Origin: JACVRW01 sp963751835
GTDB lineage: Bacteria > Actinomycetota > Thermoleophilia > Solirubrobacterales > Thermoleophilaceae
Length of the DNA: 64,000 nucleotides
Assembly: GCA_963751835.1 (NCBI GenBank)
Contig: CAVVWD010000019.1
Span: 186,001 to 250,000, forward strand
Direction: 5' to 3'
Under the pieces are notes generated by a model. The model was not told the origin of the DNA, ran no database searches, and saw only the letters and a program-made list of their open reading frames with translations. Every line of letters starts with the position of its first letter. The first letter of the stretch is position 1. The translations under genes were made by a program, and so were the position numbers. Of this stretch, positions 28,524 to 35,915 are shown piece after piece.

Positions 28524-28922
28524 TCAATCCTCGTAGGCGTCAGCGAAGAAGTCGGCGTCCTCCTGGGTTCCCGCCTGGAAAACGACCGTGCCGACGATCG
28601 TCGTCTTGTCACCGCCTATCGCGACCTTGTGGGCGTAGTCCTGTGCCTCGGCACTGGTGGCGAAGGACCGGGCGGAGCCGCTCCTGTCGCCGCTGATCGA
28701 GACCCCGGCCTCCGCGCCGTCAAGCGAGTTCCCTCGTAGCCGCGTGACCACGAATCCCTCGGGCTCGAGCGCGGTGGTGAGATTGTTGAAGGCGCTCTCC
28801 GGCGGCGGCGCGACCGCCTCGGCCGTGCCGCTGTTGGCAGCCCCGTTCGCGCTCTCGTCGTCGTCGTCCCCGCATGCGACCAAGGTGAGAGCCATGACCG
28901 CGAGCAGAACCAGGATTTTCAC
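28524..28922 (-). CDS. Small lipoprotein of unknown function
   Basis: A 132-residue protein with a lipoprotein signal MKILVLLAVMALTLVACGDD, where LVAC is the lipobox and the mature protein begins CGDDDDES. The C-terminal domain (res. about 45-132) alternates strands and helices (NNLTTALEPEGFVVTRL, ARSFATSAEAQDYAHKVAIG) and ends in an acidic FFADAYED. I do not recognise a family. The GTG start at 28922 lies 6 bases after a -10-like TATGGT, so the mRNA is predicted to be leaderless and controlled by site C. Confidence 0.75.
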   Translation of the reverse strand: MKILVLLAVMALTLVACGDDDDESANGAANSGTAEAVAPPPESAFNNLTTALEPEGFVVTRLRGNSLDGAEAGVSISGDRSGSARSFATSAEAQDYAHKVAIGGDKTTIVGTVVFQAGTQEDADFFADAYED

Positions 28923-28973
28923 GGGGCCACCATACGTCCCGCGGTCGTGGCCGGCATCACCCGAATCAGATGA
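28923..28973 (-). promoter_or_regulatory. Palindrome site C, leftward arm: -10 TATGGT, leaderless lipoprotein gene
   Basis: The dyad at 28957-28973 (TCACCC-GAATC-AGATGA) is followed leftward after exactly 22 bases by TATGGT (28934..28929), and 6 bases later by the GTG at 28922. The same dyad also serves the rightward gene (next entry). Confidence 0.55.
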
Positions 28974-29005
28974 TGCACGCGTCCACCAGGCGTTTAGTGT
29001 GGTGG
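28957..29005 (+). promoter_or_regulatory. Palindrome site C, rightward arm: -10 TAGTGT, leaderless membrane-protein gene
   Basis: TCACCC-GAATC-AGATGA (28957-28973), 21 bases, TAGTGT (28995-29000), 5 bases, ATG 29006. The dyad centre (28965) is 41 bases from the predicted transcript start, a classical activator position. Confidence 0.55.
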
Positions 29006-29728
29006 ATGGATGCTCCGCCTCTGCGTGGGAGAGCGCGCGTGATCGGTCACGCGCTTACGGTCGCGCCCACGCCGGCCACACGGGCGGTGTGGGACCGCTG
29101 GATCGCCATCGGGTTCGCCGTGGGGTCGGCGTGCTTCTTCATCGGGCCGTTTCCGGGCTTCGTCCAACTCGTCGGCGCCGGCGCCGACGGCGCCGTTTTC
29201 TTCGCGGGATCAGTGTTCTTCACTCTGGCGGCCGGGCTCGAGCTGCGCGAGGCGACCCTGCGGTTGGGCCGCTGGGCGTCCGACCCCTCGTGGTGGAGCG
29301 CGGCGATCCAGTTCGTCGGCACGCTGCTCTTCAACGTGAACACGTTCGACGCAATGCAGACCGGCCTGTCGGATAAGCAGGAGAACCGGCTGATCTTCGC
29401 CCCGGATCTCATCGGCTCGGCATGCTTTCTGGTCTCCGGGGCGCTCGCATACCGGGTCGCAACGGGACCGCGGCTGCTTCCCGTGCACCGGGACAGGTCG
29501 TGGACGATGGCCGCCGTGAACCTGGCGGGCTGCGTCTTGTTCATGGCATCTGCCATCGCGTCCTACGTGGTTCCAGCGACCGGTTCGGTGCTCGATCTGG
29601 CTGCGGCCAACTGGTCCACAGGACTCGGGGCGCTGTGCTTCTTCGTCGGCGCCCTGCTCTTGCTTCAACCCCGGCATGCCGCGGCGCCGGATAGAACATC
29701 CCTCGACACTTCCCTCAAGGAGGTATGA
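29006..29728 (+). CDS. YrhK-domain-like integral membrane protein
   Basis: About 240 residues with six hydrophobic segments arranged as two similar halves: WIAIGFAVGSACFFIGPFPG, GAVFFAGSVFFTLAAGLEL, AAIQFVGTLLFNVNTFDAM, LIGSACFLVSGALAYRVA, AAVNLAGCVLFMASAIASYV and LGALCFFVGALLLLQP. The repeated GS-x-FFF-xG pattern recalls the YrhK domain. ATG 29006 (MDAPPLRGRARV) is chosen because a -10-like element lies 5 bases upstream; a start at 28970 would fall inside the operator. It directly precedes gadB, so it may help gadB function (for example envelope or transport), but this is inference. Confidence 0.75.
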   Translation: MDAPPLRGRARVIGHALTVAPTPATRAVWDRWIAIGFAVGSACFFIGPFPGFVQLVGAGADGAVFFAGSVFFTLAAGLELREATLRLGRWASDPSWWSAAIQFVGTLLFNVNTFDAMQTGLSDKQENRLIFAPDLIGSACFLVSGALAYRVATGPRLLPVHRDRSWTMAAVNLAGCVLFMASAIASYVVPATGSVLDLAAANWSTGLGALCFFVGALLLLQPRHAAAPDRTSLDTSLKEV

Positions 29729-29730
29729 CA

Positions 29731-31119
29731 ATGGCGCAAGCCGACCTGTCGGAGCAACTCGAGGCCCTTGCAAAGGAGTACGGCAACCGCTTCCTGCTCG
29801 AGCCCGCACCGGACAACCAGCTGCCGGAGCACGGTATGCGTTCCGTCGATGCCATGCGGCTCATCGGCGAGGAGCTCGTGCTCGACGGGATTCCGCTGCG
29901 CAACCTGGCCACCTTCGTCACCACCTGGATGGAGCCCGAGGCGCAGCGGGTGATCGCGGAGAACCTGCACCGCAACTTCATCGACCACGCGGAGTACCCG
30001 CAGACCGCCGAGATCGAGCAGCGCTGCATCCGGATACTCGCCGACCTGTTCCACGCGCCGGGCGAGACGACTGGCGCCCGGACCCAGGGGTCGTCGGAGG
30101 CGATCATGCTCGGCGCGTTGTCGCTCAAGTGGAAGTGGCGTGCCCGGCAGGAGCAGGCCGGCAAGGACACCAGCCGGCCGAACCTGGTGTTCGGCGGCGA
30201 CGTGCACGTCGTGTGGGAGAAGTTCTGCCGCTACTTCGACGTCGAGCCCAGGATCATCCCGCTGCAGCCCGACAAGTACACGATCGGGCCAGAGGACGTC
30301 GAGCCGCACGTGGACGAGAACACGATCGGCGTCGCCGCGGTGCTCGGGACGACATTCACCGGTCACGCCGACGACATCGTGGGCATCAACCAGCTGCTGC
30401 TGCGCCTCAAGGAGGAGCGCGGGCTCGACGTGCCGCTGCACGTGGACGGGGCGAGCGGCGGCTTCGTCTGGCCGTTCCTGTTCCCGCATTCCGAGTGGGA
30501 CTTCCGTCTCGAGCAGGTGCGCTCGATCAACGTGTCGGGGCACAAGTTCGGGCTCGTCTACCCGGGCATTGGCTGGCTCATCTTCAGGGAGAAGAGCGAC
30601 CTGGCCGAGGACCTCGTCTTCTACGAGAACTACCTCGGCAAAACGGACGCGACCTTCACGCTCAACTTCTCGACCGGCTCGGCGATGGTGCTCGCGCAGT
30701 ACTACAACTTCGTCCGCCTCGGGCACGGGGGCTACCGCTACGTAATGGAGACGATGCAGCGGAACGCCCGCATGCTCGCCGAGCGGATCGAGGATATCGG
30801 CGCGTTCCGGCTGATCGGCAGCGAGGACGAGGAACAGCTCCCGCTCGTCGCCTTCCAGCTGGCCGAGGAGCGCCGCTACGACGAGTTCGACATCGCAGCC
30901 CAGCTCTCGGCGGAACGGGGCTGGATGCTGCCCGCCTACACGCTGCCGCCGAACGCGGACCACATCAAGATCATGCGGGCGCTCGTGAAGGAGACACTCG
31001 GCCACTCACTGGTCACGACGCTCGGCGACGACATCGCTCAGGCCTGCAGCACGCTCGACAAGAAGGGACGCGTGCACGAGTCCGAGCGCAAACGGGTCAA
31101 GACCAGCACCGGATACTGA
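29731..31119 (+). CDS. gadB: Glutamate decarboxylase
   Basis: A 462-residue PLP enzyme converting glutamate to GABA and CO2 while consuming a proton. Conserved parts include ENLHRNFIDHAEYPQTAEIE, TQGSSEAIMLGALSLKWKWR, the cofactor segment VDGASGGFVWPF, and the Schiff-base Lys in VSGHKFGLVYPG (Lys272). ATG 29731 is preferred over ATG 29725 because AAGGAGG (29717-29723) is 7 bases upstream of the former. It is probably co-transcribed with the membrane gene from site C. No glutamate/GABA antiporter gene is nearby, so whether it acts in acid resistance or GABA metabolism is open. Confidence 0.95.
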   Translation: MAQADLSEQLEALAKEYGNRFLLEPAPDNQLPEHGMRSVDAMRLIGEELVLDGIPLRNLATFVTTWMEPEAQRVIAENLHRNFIDHAEYPQTAEIEQRCIRILADLFHAPGETTGARTQGSSEAIMLGALSLKWKWRARQEQAGKDTSRPNLVFGGDVHVVWEKFCRYFDVEPRIIPLQPDKYTIGPEDVEPHVDENTIGVAAVLGTTFTGHADDIVGINQLLLRLKEERGLDVPLHVDGASGGFVWPFLFPHSEWDFRLEQVRSINVSGHKFGLVYPGIGWLIFREKSDLAEDLVFYENYLGKTDATFTLNFSTGSAMVLAQYYNFVRLGHGGYRYVMETMQRNARMLAERIEDIGAFRLIGSEDEEQLPLVAFQLAEERRYDEFDIAAQLSAERGWMLPAYTLPPNADHIKIMRALVKETLGHSLVTTLGDDIAQACSTLDKKGRVHESERKRVKTSTGY

Positions 31120-31240
31120 CCGGCAAATCATCCCGATCGGGCTGACAGCGCCGGATGACGATTGGGCGAGGGTTTTGCGAAAGACGATCGAAAGAGGGGA
31201 AGTTCTTGACAAGCGGCCGAATCAACCGAGGAGGTACGGG

Positions 31241-31624
31241 ATGCGAGGCGCGGGTAGAGCCCTGTTCGCGGCAACGCTGCTGTTGATCGCAGGCACGCTC
31301 AACATCATCTATGGCATCGGAGCGCTGGACAGCGCGAACATCTTCACCAACGACACGAGGTACATCTTCACCAACCTCAACACCATGGGCTGGGTCCTGA
31401 TCGTCCTCGGGGTGATTCAGCTCACCGGAGGCTTTTCCCTGTGGGTCGGCAATACATACGGCCGGGTCATCGGGATCATCGGCGGCAGCCTCGGTGCGAT
31501 CGCGGCCCTGCTGTCGATCGGCGGCGCCTATCCGTGGTGGTCGCTGGGCATCTTCGTCCTGTGCGTGTGGATCGTCTACGGACTCTTCATTTACGGTGAG
31601 GACGAGCGGGCGCCGGTGCGCTGA
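31241..31624 (+). CDS. Small four-helix membrane protein, DUF7144-like (copy 1)
   Basis: A 127-residue protein with four membrane segments: LFAATLLLIAGTLNIIYGIG, MGWVLIVLGVIQLTGGFSLW, IIGGSLGAIAALLSIGGAYP and WWSLGIFVLCVWIVYGLFIYG. It matches the uncharacterised actinobacterial family seen twice more in this window (32888 and 38322). The ATG at 31241 has a good ribosome site (GAGGAGG, 31228-31234). The 121-base upstream gap holds a degenerate form of the island palindrome (31128-31145). Function unknown; members are common near stress genes. Confidence 0.75.
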   Translation: MRGAGRALFAATLLLIAGTLNIIYGIGALDSANIFTNDTRYIFTNLNTMGWVLIVLGVIQLTGGFSLWVGNTYGRVIGIIGGSLGAIAALLSIGGAYPWWSLGIFVLCVWIVYGLFIYGEDERAPVR

Positions 31625-31636
31625 CCGCCGCGCTGC

Positions 31637-32593
31637 CTAGAAGACAGTCGCCCAGTCGTTCTTGACGCTGATCAGGGTCCAGCCGTCGCCGGCGGCCTGG
31701 TCGAGCGCCTGCTCGGCTCCCGTCGTGTAGGCGAATTCGCGCTCGTCGTCGTCGTGCAGTACGAGCAGGCGCAGAGACGGCTTGTCGGGGTGCTGGGTGA
31801 AATGCAGCATCGGCACGTCACCGTTGGAGTTGCCGGCCGCCAGCAGCGGCCGGCGGCCGGTGCGGCTCCAGATCCGGATCGGCTTCTGCGGACCGTCGTC
31901 GAGGTAGTCGGCCTCCGCCTTGTGGGTGATCGTGCCGCCGCGCTCGTCGCTGGTGTACGCGAGCGCCGTGCTGCTGCCGATCACGTTCTGGCGCGGAATG
32001 CCGTACAGCTCCTGGCTGATGGGTCGCATGAAGTCGCGCCCGCCGCCCGAGGCGATGTAGTTGCTGAACCCGTTGGCGGCCAGAAAGCCGAGCAGCTCGA
32101 CCATCGGCGCGTAGGCGCAGTCGAGATAGCCGCGGCCGAGCGTCGGATGCTGCGCGCCGCGCAGGAATTCGTCGGCTCGCGCCTCGAAGTCCTCCACGCT
32201 GATGCCCTCGTGCGCCGCCAAGACGCCGGCGGCCAGGATCTTCACCCTGGTCTCGTCGCCGGCGTAGTGCTCGGTCATGACCGCGCCCATCCAGTGGTAG
32301 TCGCGTTCGTAGGCGGCCTTCCAGGGCTGGCGCTCGCGCAACGCCGGGTCCGCCTCGGCCATCTCCACGAGCCGGCGCAGGATGAAGTCGAGCTGGATCG
32401 GCATCGGCTTCTCGCACCAGAGCGTGCCGTCGTTGTCGAACACCGCCAGGCGGTCCTCGACCGGCACCGGCTCCGATCCGCCCTCGCCGCAGACGCGCGC
32501 TACGAAGTCGACGATCGCCCGCTTCGCCGGGCCATCGCGCCAGCTCGACAGCTCGCTCACGCCTCCACCTGGAGTCGCCTTCAGTTGTGCCAT
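31637..32593 (-). CDS. HAD-superfamily phosphatase (phosphoserine-phosphatase-like)
   Basis: A 318-residue hydrolase. Motif I is VFDNDGTLWCEKPMPIQ (nucleophile Asp53 and Asp55), motif II the Ser/Thr region FSNYIASGGGRDFMRP, and motif III/IV the C-terminal LLAAGNSNGDVPMLHFT with the Mg-binding Asp. A helical cap lies at res. about 65-140. ATG 32593 gives MAQLKATPGGG and lies 7 bases after a -10-like TACGGT under site E, implying a leaderless message. Longer readings would cross the palindrome. Substrate unknown. Confidence 0.88.
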   Translation of the reverse strand: MAQLKATPGGGVSELSSWRDGPAKRAIVDFVARVCGEGGSEPVPVEDRLAVFDNDGTLWCEKPMPIQLDFILRRLVEMAEADPALRERQPWKAAYERDYHWMGAVMTEHYAGDETRVKILAAGVLAAHEGISVEDFEARADEFLRGAQHPTLGRGYLDCAYAPMVELLGFLAANGFSNYIASGGGRDFMRPISQELYGIPRQNVIGSSTALAYTSDERGGTITHKAEADYLDDGPQKPIRIWSRTGRRPLLAAGNSNGDVPMLHFTQHPDKPSLRLLVLHDDDEREFAYTTGAEQALDQAAGDGWTLISVKNDWATVF

Positions 32594-32645
32594 GAAGCGC
32601 ACCGTACCGGCGCTGCCGAGCGCCACGTTCACCCGATCGGGGTGA
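32594..32645 (-). promoter_or_regulatory. Palindrome site E: perfect TCACCC-N5-GGGTGA, -10 TACGGT, leaderless HAD gene
   Basis: The dyad at 32629-32645 has perfect 6-base arms. Leftward, exactly 22 bases later, is TACGGT (32606..32601), then 7 bases, then the ATG at 32593. Rightward, 22 bases away, is only TTCGAT (32668-32673), a weak -10 for the 32712 gene. Confidence 0.6.
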
Positions 32646-32711
32646 CGACGGTCTTCTCCTGGCAAGGTTCGATTGCACCGACCAACCGCGGATAGGGAGC
32701 CAGGTGAGGAC

Positions 32712-32891
32712 ATGGACGAGGAGCGCGTAGGGATCGAGCTGATCGTTTCCGTCATCGCATGGTTTGCGGTTGTGCTCCTCGCGTTCTTCTTCGTCGGTGC
32801 GGTGGTGGGGGTGATCGCGATCCTGCTCGGCGCCGTCCTCTTCATATGGTGGCTCGTGAGGGCCATCCGAGCGCCGGAGAAGCGGCAATGA
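32712..32891 (+). CDS. Small two-helix membrane protein
   Basis: A 59-residue protein: MDEERVGIELIVSVIAWFAV, a second hydrophobic stretch VGAVVGVIAILLGAVLFIWW, and a basic tail VRAIRAPEKRQ. The ATG at 32712 follows a weak ribosome site (GTGAGG). Its stop overlaps the next gene by 4 bases (ATGA), which supports it as a real coupled gene. Family not recognised; it could be a small regulator of the neighbouring membrane proteins. Confidence 0.65.
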   Translation: MDEERVGIELIVSVIAWFAVVLLAFFFVGAVVGVIAILLGAVLFIWWLVRAIRAPEKRQ

Positions 32892-33322
32892 GCGAACGGC
32901 AACTCGGCGGGGACACGCCTGGACTGATGCACGTCCCTGCCGTCCACCCGGAGCCGCATGACAGCAGCCGGGGCTGGATGGCCTTCGCCGGCGTCATGCT
33001 GTTGATCGGCGCCGCCTTCAACGCGGTCTACGGCCTCGCCGCGATCTTCAACGACGACTACCTGGCCGAGGAGGAGCTGCTCTACGGGACCGTCTCGGTC
33101 TGGGGATGGCTGGCGATCGGCTTCGCGGTGATCGGCGTGATAGCCGCCCTGCTGCTGTTCGCCGGCAACTTCTGGGGTGCGATGTCGGGGATCGTCATCG
33201 CCGGCGTGAACGCAATCGTGCATGTGATGTCAATCGGCGCACATCCCCTATGGTCGGTGCTCGTGATCGCGGTCGACGGCCTGATCATCTACGGGCTCAC
33301 GGTACATGGGCTGAGACAGTGA
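32888..33322 (+). CDS. DUF7144-like four-helix membrane protein (copy 2)
   Basis: A 144-residue protein with a 30-residue hydrophilic N-terminus, then four helices: MAFAGVMLLIGAAFNAVYGL, GWLAIGFAVIGVIAALLLFA, MSGIVIAGVNAIVHVMSIGA and WSVLVIAVDGLIIYGLTVHG. The loop with NDDYLAEEELLYGTVSVW corresponds to the one in the other two copies. ATGA overlap with the 59-residue gene upstream and GTGA overlap with the AI-2E permease downstream make a three-gene operon. Function unknown. Confidence 0.78.
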   Translation: MSERQLGGDTPGLMHVPAVHPEPHDSSRGWMAFAGVMLLIGAAFNAVYGLAAIFNDDYLAEEELLYGTVSVWGWLAIGFAVIGVIAALLLFAGNFWGAMSGIVIAGVNAIVHVMSIGAHPLWSVLVIAVDGLIIYGLTVHGLRQ

Positions 33323-34533
33323 TCCGTGCGCGCCTTCGTCGCAGCCGCAGGGAGGACGAGGGCGAGAAGGCGGAGGAGTTCATCGAGGTCGATCCGGCCG
33401 AGCTGACCGGCCTGTTCACGACGCCGCACTGGCTCCGCGACCTGGGCTTGACCTCGTGGCTGCTCGTGGGCGTGACCCTGCTCCTGGTGGGGGTGGTGTG
33501 GCTCCTGGCGCTCACCGACACGATCGTGATGCCGCTGATCACCGCCGCGGTGGTCGCGGCGGTCGCGTCCCCGGTCATTGCCTGGCTCCGTCGCCGCGGC
33601 GTTCCCCGCGGGCTCGCCGCGGCGCTGCTGATGCTCTCGCTGGTCCTGCTGGGTGTTGCTCTCGTCGTAATCATCGTCGGCGGCATCACCAGCCAGAGCG
33701 GTGATATCAACGGGCAGCTCTCGGACGCCAAGAACACGATCGAGGGCTGGCTCAAGGACCTCGGGGTCGACTCCGACACGGCGAAGAACGCGAAGGACGA
33801 CGCCAGCCAGTCGGTCAGCACGAGCGTCAGCACCCTGCTCAACGGCGTCGTGTCCGGCATCGAGGAGCTCTCGGGGCTCGCCTTCTTCCTCGCGCTGACC
33901 GCGCTCAGCCTCTTCTTCCTACTCAAGGACGGACCGGTGATACGCGCGTGGGCGGAACGCCACGCGGGCGTCCCGGTGCCGGTGGCCCACACGGTCAGCG
34001 GGCGCGTGCTCCAGTCGCTGCGCGGCTACTTCTTCGGGGTCACGATCGTGGCCGCTTTCAACGCCGTGGTGATCACGCTCGGGGCGCTGATACTGGGAGT
34101 CCCGCTCGTGGGAACGATCGCGGTCGTCACGTTCCTGGCCGCCTACATCCCCTATTTGGGCGCGTGGAGCGCGGGCGCTTTCACCGTGCTGGTTGCGCTG
34201 GGAGGGGCCGGCACGGACGCGGCAATCGGGATGGCGGTGATTCAGCTGCTCGCAAACGGGCTCTTGCAGCAGATGGTCCAGCCGATCGCCTATGGCGCGG
34301 CGCTCGGCATCCACCCGCTCGCCGTCCTGGTGGTGACGATCGCCGGCGGCTGCCTCTTCGGCGCGGTCGGCCTGATCCTGGCCGCGCCGCTCACGTCGGC
34401 CGTGACGCGGATCACGGCGGACCTCGCACGCGCGCGCGCGGAGGCCGCCGCCGGCGAGGAAACCCCACCGCCGGGCGAGGACGAGGCGCCGCCGGCGGCG
34501 GGCGCGGGCCCCGTTCCCCAGCCCGCGCACTAG
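33319..34533 (+). CDS. AI-2E (PerM/YdiK) family transporter
   Basis: A 404-residue membrane protein. A basic, Glu-rich N-terminus is followed by LLVGVTLLLVGVVWLLALTD, helices typical of the PF01594 family, a central extracytoplasmic domain (res. about 120-200), and the C-terminal helices TIAVVTFLAAYIPYLGAWSA and LLQQMVQPIAYGAALGIHPL, with the family's conserved P-x-G pattern. GTG 33319 overlaps the previous stop. The tail is Pro/Ala-rich. Relatives export AI-2, ions or compatible solutes; the substrate here is unknown. It converges with the SHOCT gene with a 4-base overlap. Confidence 0.88.
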   Translation: MIRARLRRSRREDEGEKAEEFIEVDPAELTGLFTTPHWLRDLGLTSWLLVGVTLLLVGVVWLLALTDTIVMPLITAAVVAAVASPVIAWLRRRGVPRGLAAALLMLSLVLLGVALVVIIVGGITSQSGDINGQLSDAKNTIEGWLKDLGVDSDTAKNAKDDASQSVSTSVSTLLNGVVSGIEELSGLAFFLALTALSLFFLLKDGPVIRAWAERHAGVPVPVAHTVSGRVLQSLRGYFFGVTIVAAFNAVVITLGALILGVPLVGTIAVVTFLAAYIPYLGAWSAGAFTVLVALGGAGTDAAIGMAVIQLLANGLLQQMVQPIAYGAALGIHPLAVLVVTIAGGCLFGAVGLILAAPLTSAVTRITADLARARAEAAAGEETPPPGEDEAPPAAGAGPVPQPAH

Positions 34534-35915
34534 GTCGCAGCATCAGGGGCTCGAGAGCCGGCCAGCAGCCTGGCCTTCTGCCGCTCGAACTCGGACGCGT
34601 CGAGCACTCCGGTCTCGCGCAGCCGGCCGAGTTGCTCGAGCTGCTCGAGGGTGGGGTCGGCGGCGGGCGCCGGGGTGCGCTCACCCTCGCCACGCACGCG
34701 GGCGCGGAGCCTGGCTCCCCATGCGCGCGCGCCCTTGAAGGAGTCGCTGCGCTGTGCGTCGGGAAACTCGCGGGCGGTCTGGCGGCGCAGCGCCTCGACG
34801 CCGAGGGCGAGCAGGCCGATCAGCGCGAGCGCCGGCACGACCTGCCGCAGCGCCGGGGTGGGTGCCCACGCGAGGAGTCCGAGCACAACCACGCCGAACA
34901 CGCCCCAGGCCCAGCGCGGCTCACGCAGATAGGGCGCGAGCTGCCGGCGGGTTCCCACGGCCCATCCGGTCGGCCCGGCGAGCCAGGCAGCGATCACGAT
35001 CACCGCCCCGTAGGCGATCGCCGCCTCGGCTGCCTGTCCCAGGAACGACGTGCCCACATCCCACGCATCCTCCGCCGCCGGCCGCACGGACTCCGTCGTC
35101 GCGAGCGCGTCCACCACGGCGTTCCCCACCAGCGCCGCGGCCACCAGGGAGCCGGCCCCGGCGAACAGCAGCCCGATTCCGCAGGCACGGAGTGCCTCGC
35201 GCCGCCGTCCGCGCGCCAGGTAGACCCCCAGCGCGAACAGGGCGACCGCCAGGACAACCAGGACGATCGGCAGCGCCTTGAGGACCCAGAGGGCGTCCTG
35301 GGCCAACGCGAGCTGGTCCGACTGCAGGAGGACGATCTGGCTGGCCGAGGCGGGCAATCGCTGCTCGACCCGTCCGCCGACGCCGAGATTGCTCTGCGTC
35401 TGGCTGAAAAGCGCCTTGAGGTCGAGCGTGACCTCCCCGCCCGAGGTCGACAGCGCGTCGCCGCCGCCCTCGATCGCCTCAACTAACCGGAGCTGTGCGC
35501 GCCGGTTCGCCTCCTCCCAGACCTTCTGAGGCCTCGGCCGCTGGAGCAGGCGGTTCGCCGCGTCCTCCGCAACGCTTCGCAGCCCCCCGGCGGCGGGACC
35601 CGCCAGGACGGCAGCGCGCTGGGGTTTCAGGACCTCCTCGAAGACCTGTTCGAGTTCGCTCTGCACGTCCACGTTCGCGTACAGCTCGTCGACCAGGAAG
35701 CCCGCTATCTGCGTGCGAATCGCTTCCCGCTCGAGCAGCTCGCTGCTCGTCTGGGCCCAGTTGTCCGTGTCGAGCAGCTGGCGATTCGCCCAGAGCGCGA
35801 AGATCGCGAAGAAGGCGAGCACCGACGCGATCACGATCAGCGCGATCGCGACGCGTCGCCGGGTCCGCCCGGACTCCGTCGCCTCGACCGGCTCGGCGTT
35901 TGCGTCTGCGGTCAT
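34530..35915 (-). CDS. SHOCT-domain integral membrane protein
   Basis: A 461-residue protein. It has one N-terminal helix (VAIALIVIASVLAFFAIFAL) and an extracytoplasmic helical domain of about 170 residues (DNWAQTSSELLEREAIRTQI onward). A cluster of about six helices between res. 210 and 385 follows, and a C-terminal SHOCT motif (LEQLGRLRETGVLDASEFER) ends the protein. SHOCT motifs are short oligomerisation segments. It is coupled to the upstream LuxR gene by a 4-base overlap, suggesting a shared stress role. Function unknown. Confidence 0.78.
   Translation of the reverse strand: MTADANAEPVEATESGRTRRRVAIALIVIASVLAFFAIFALWANRQLLDTDNWAQTSSELLEREAIRTQIAGFLVDELYANVDVQSELEQVFEEVLKPQRAAVLAGPAAGGLRSVAEDAANRLLQRPRPQKVWEEANRRAQLRLVEAIEGGGDALSTSGGEVTLDLKALFSQTQSNLGVGGRVEQRLPASASQIVLLQSDQLALAQDALWVLKALPIVLVVLAVALFALGVYLARGRRREALRACGIGLLFAGAGSLVAAALVGNAVVDALATTESVRPAAEDAWDVGTSFLGQAAEAAIAYGAVIVIAAWLAGPTGWAVGTRRQLAPYLREPRWAWGVFGVVVLGLLAWAPTPALRQVVPALALIGLLALGVEALRRQTAREFPDAQRSDSFKGARAWGARLRARVRGEGERTPAPAADPTLEQLEQLGRLRETGVLDASEFERQKARLLAGSRAPDAAT

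Noticed and set aside
31128..31145. A palindrome TCATCCCGATCGGGCTGA just after gadB, similar to the island motif.
   Set aside because: Spacing of the arms differs and no TANNNT element lies 21-23 bases away on either side. It may be a decayed copy or a weak terminator, so it is not counted with the other sites.
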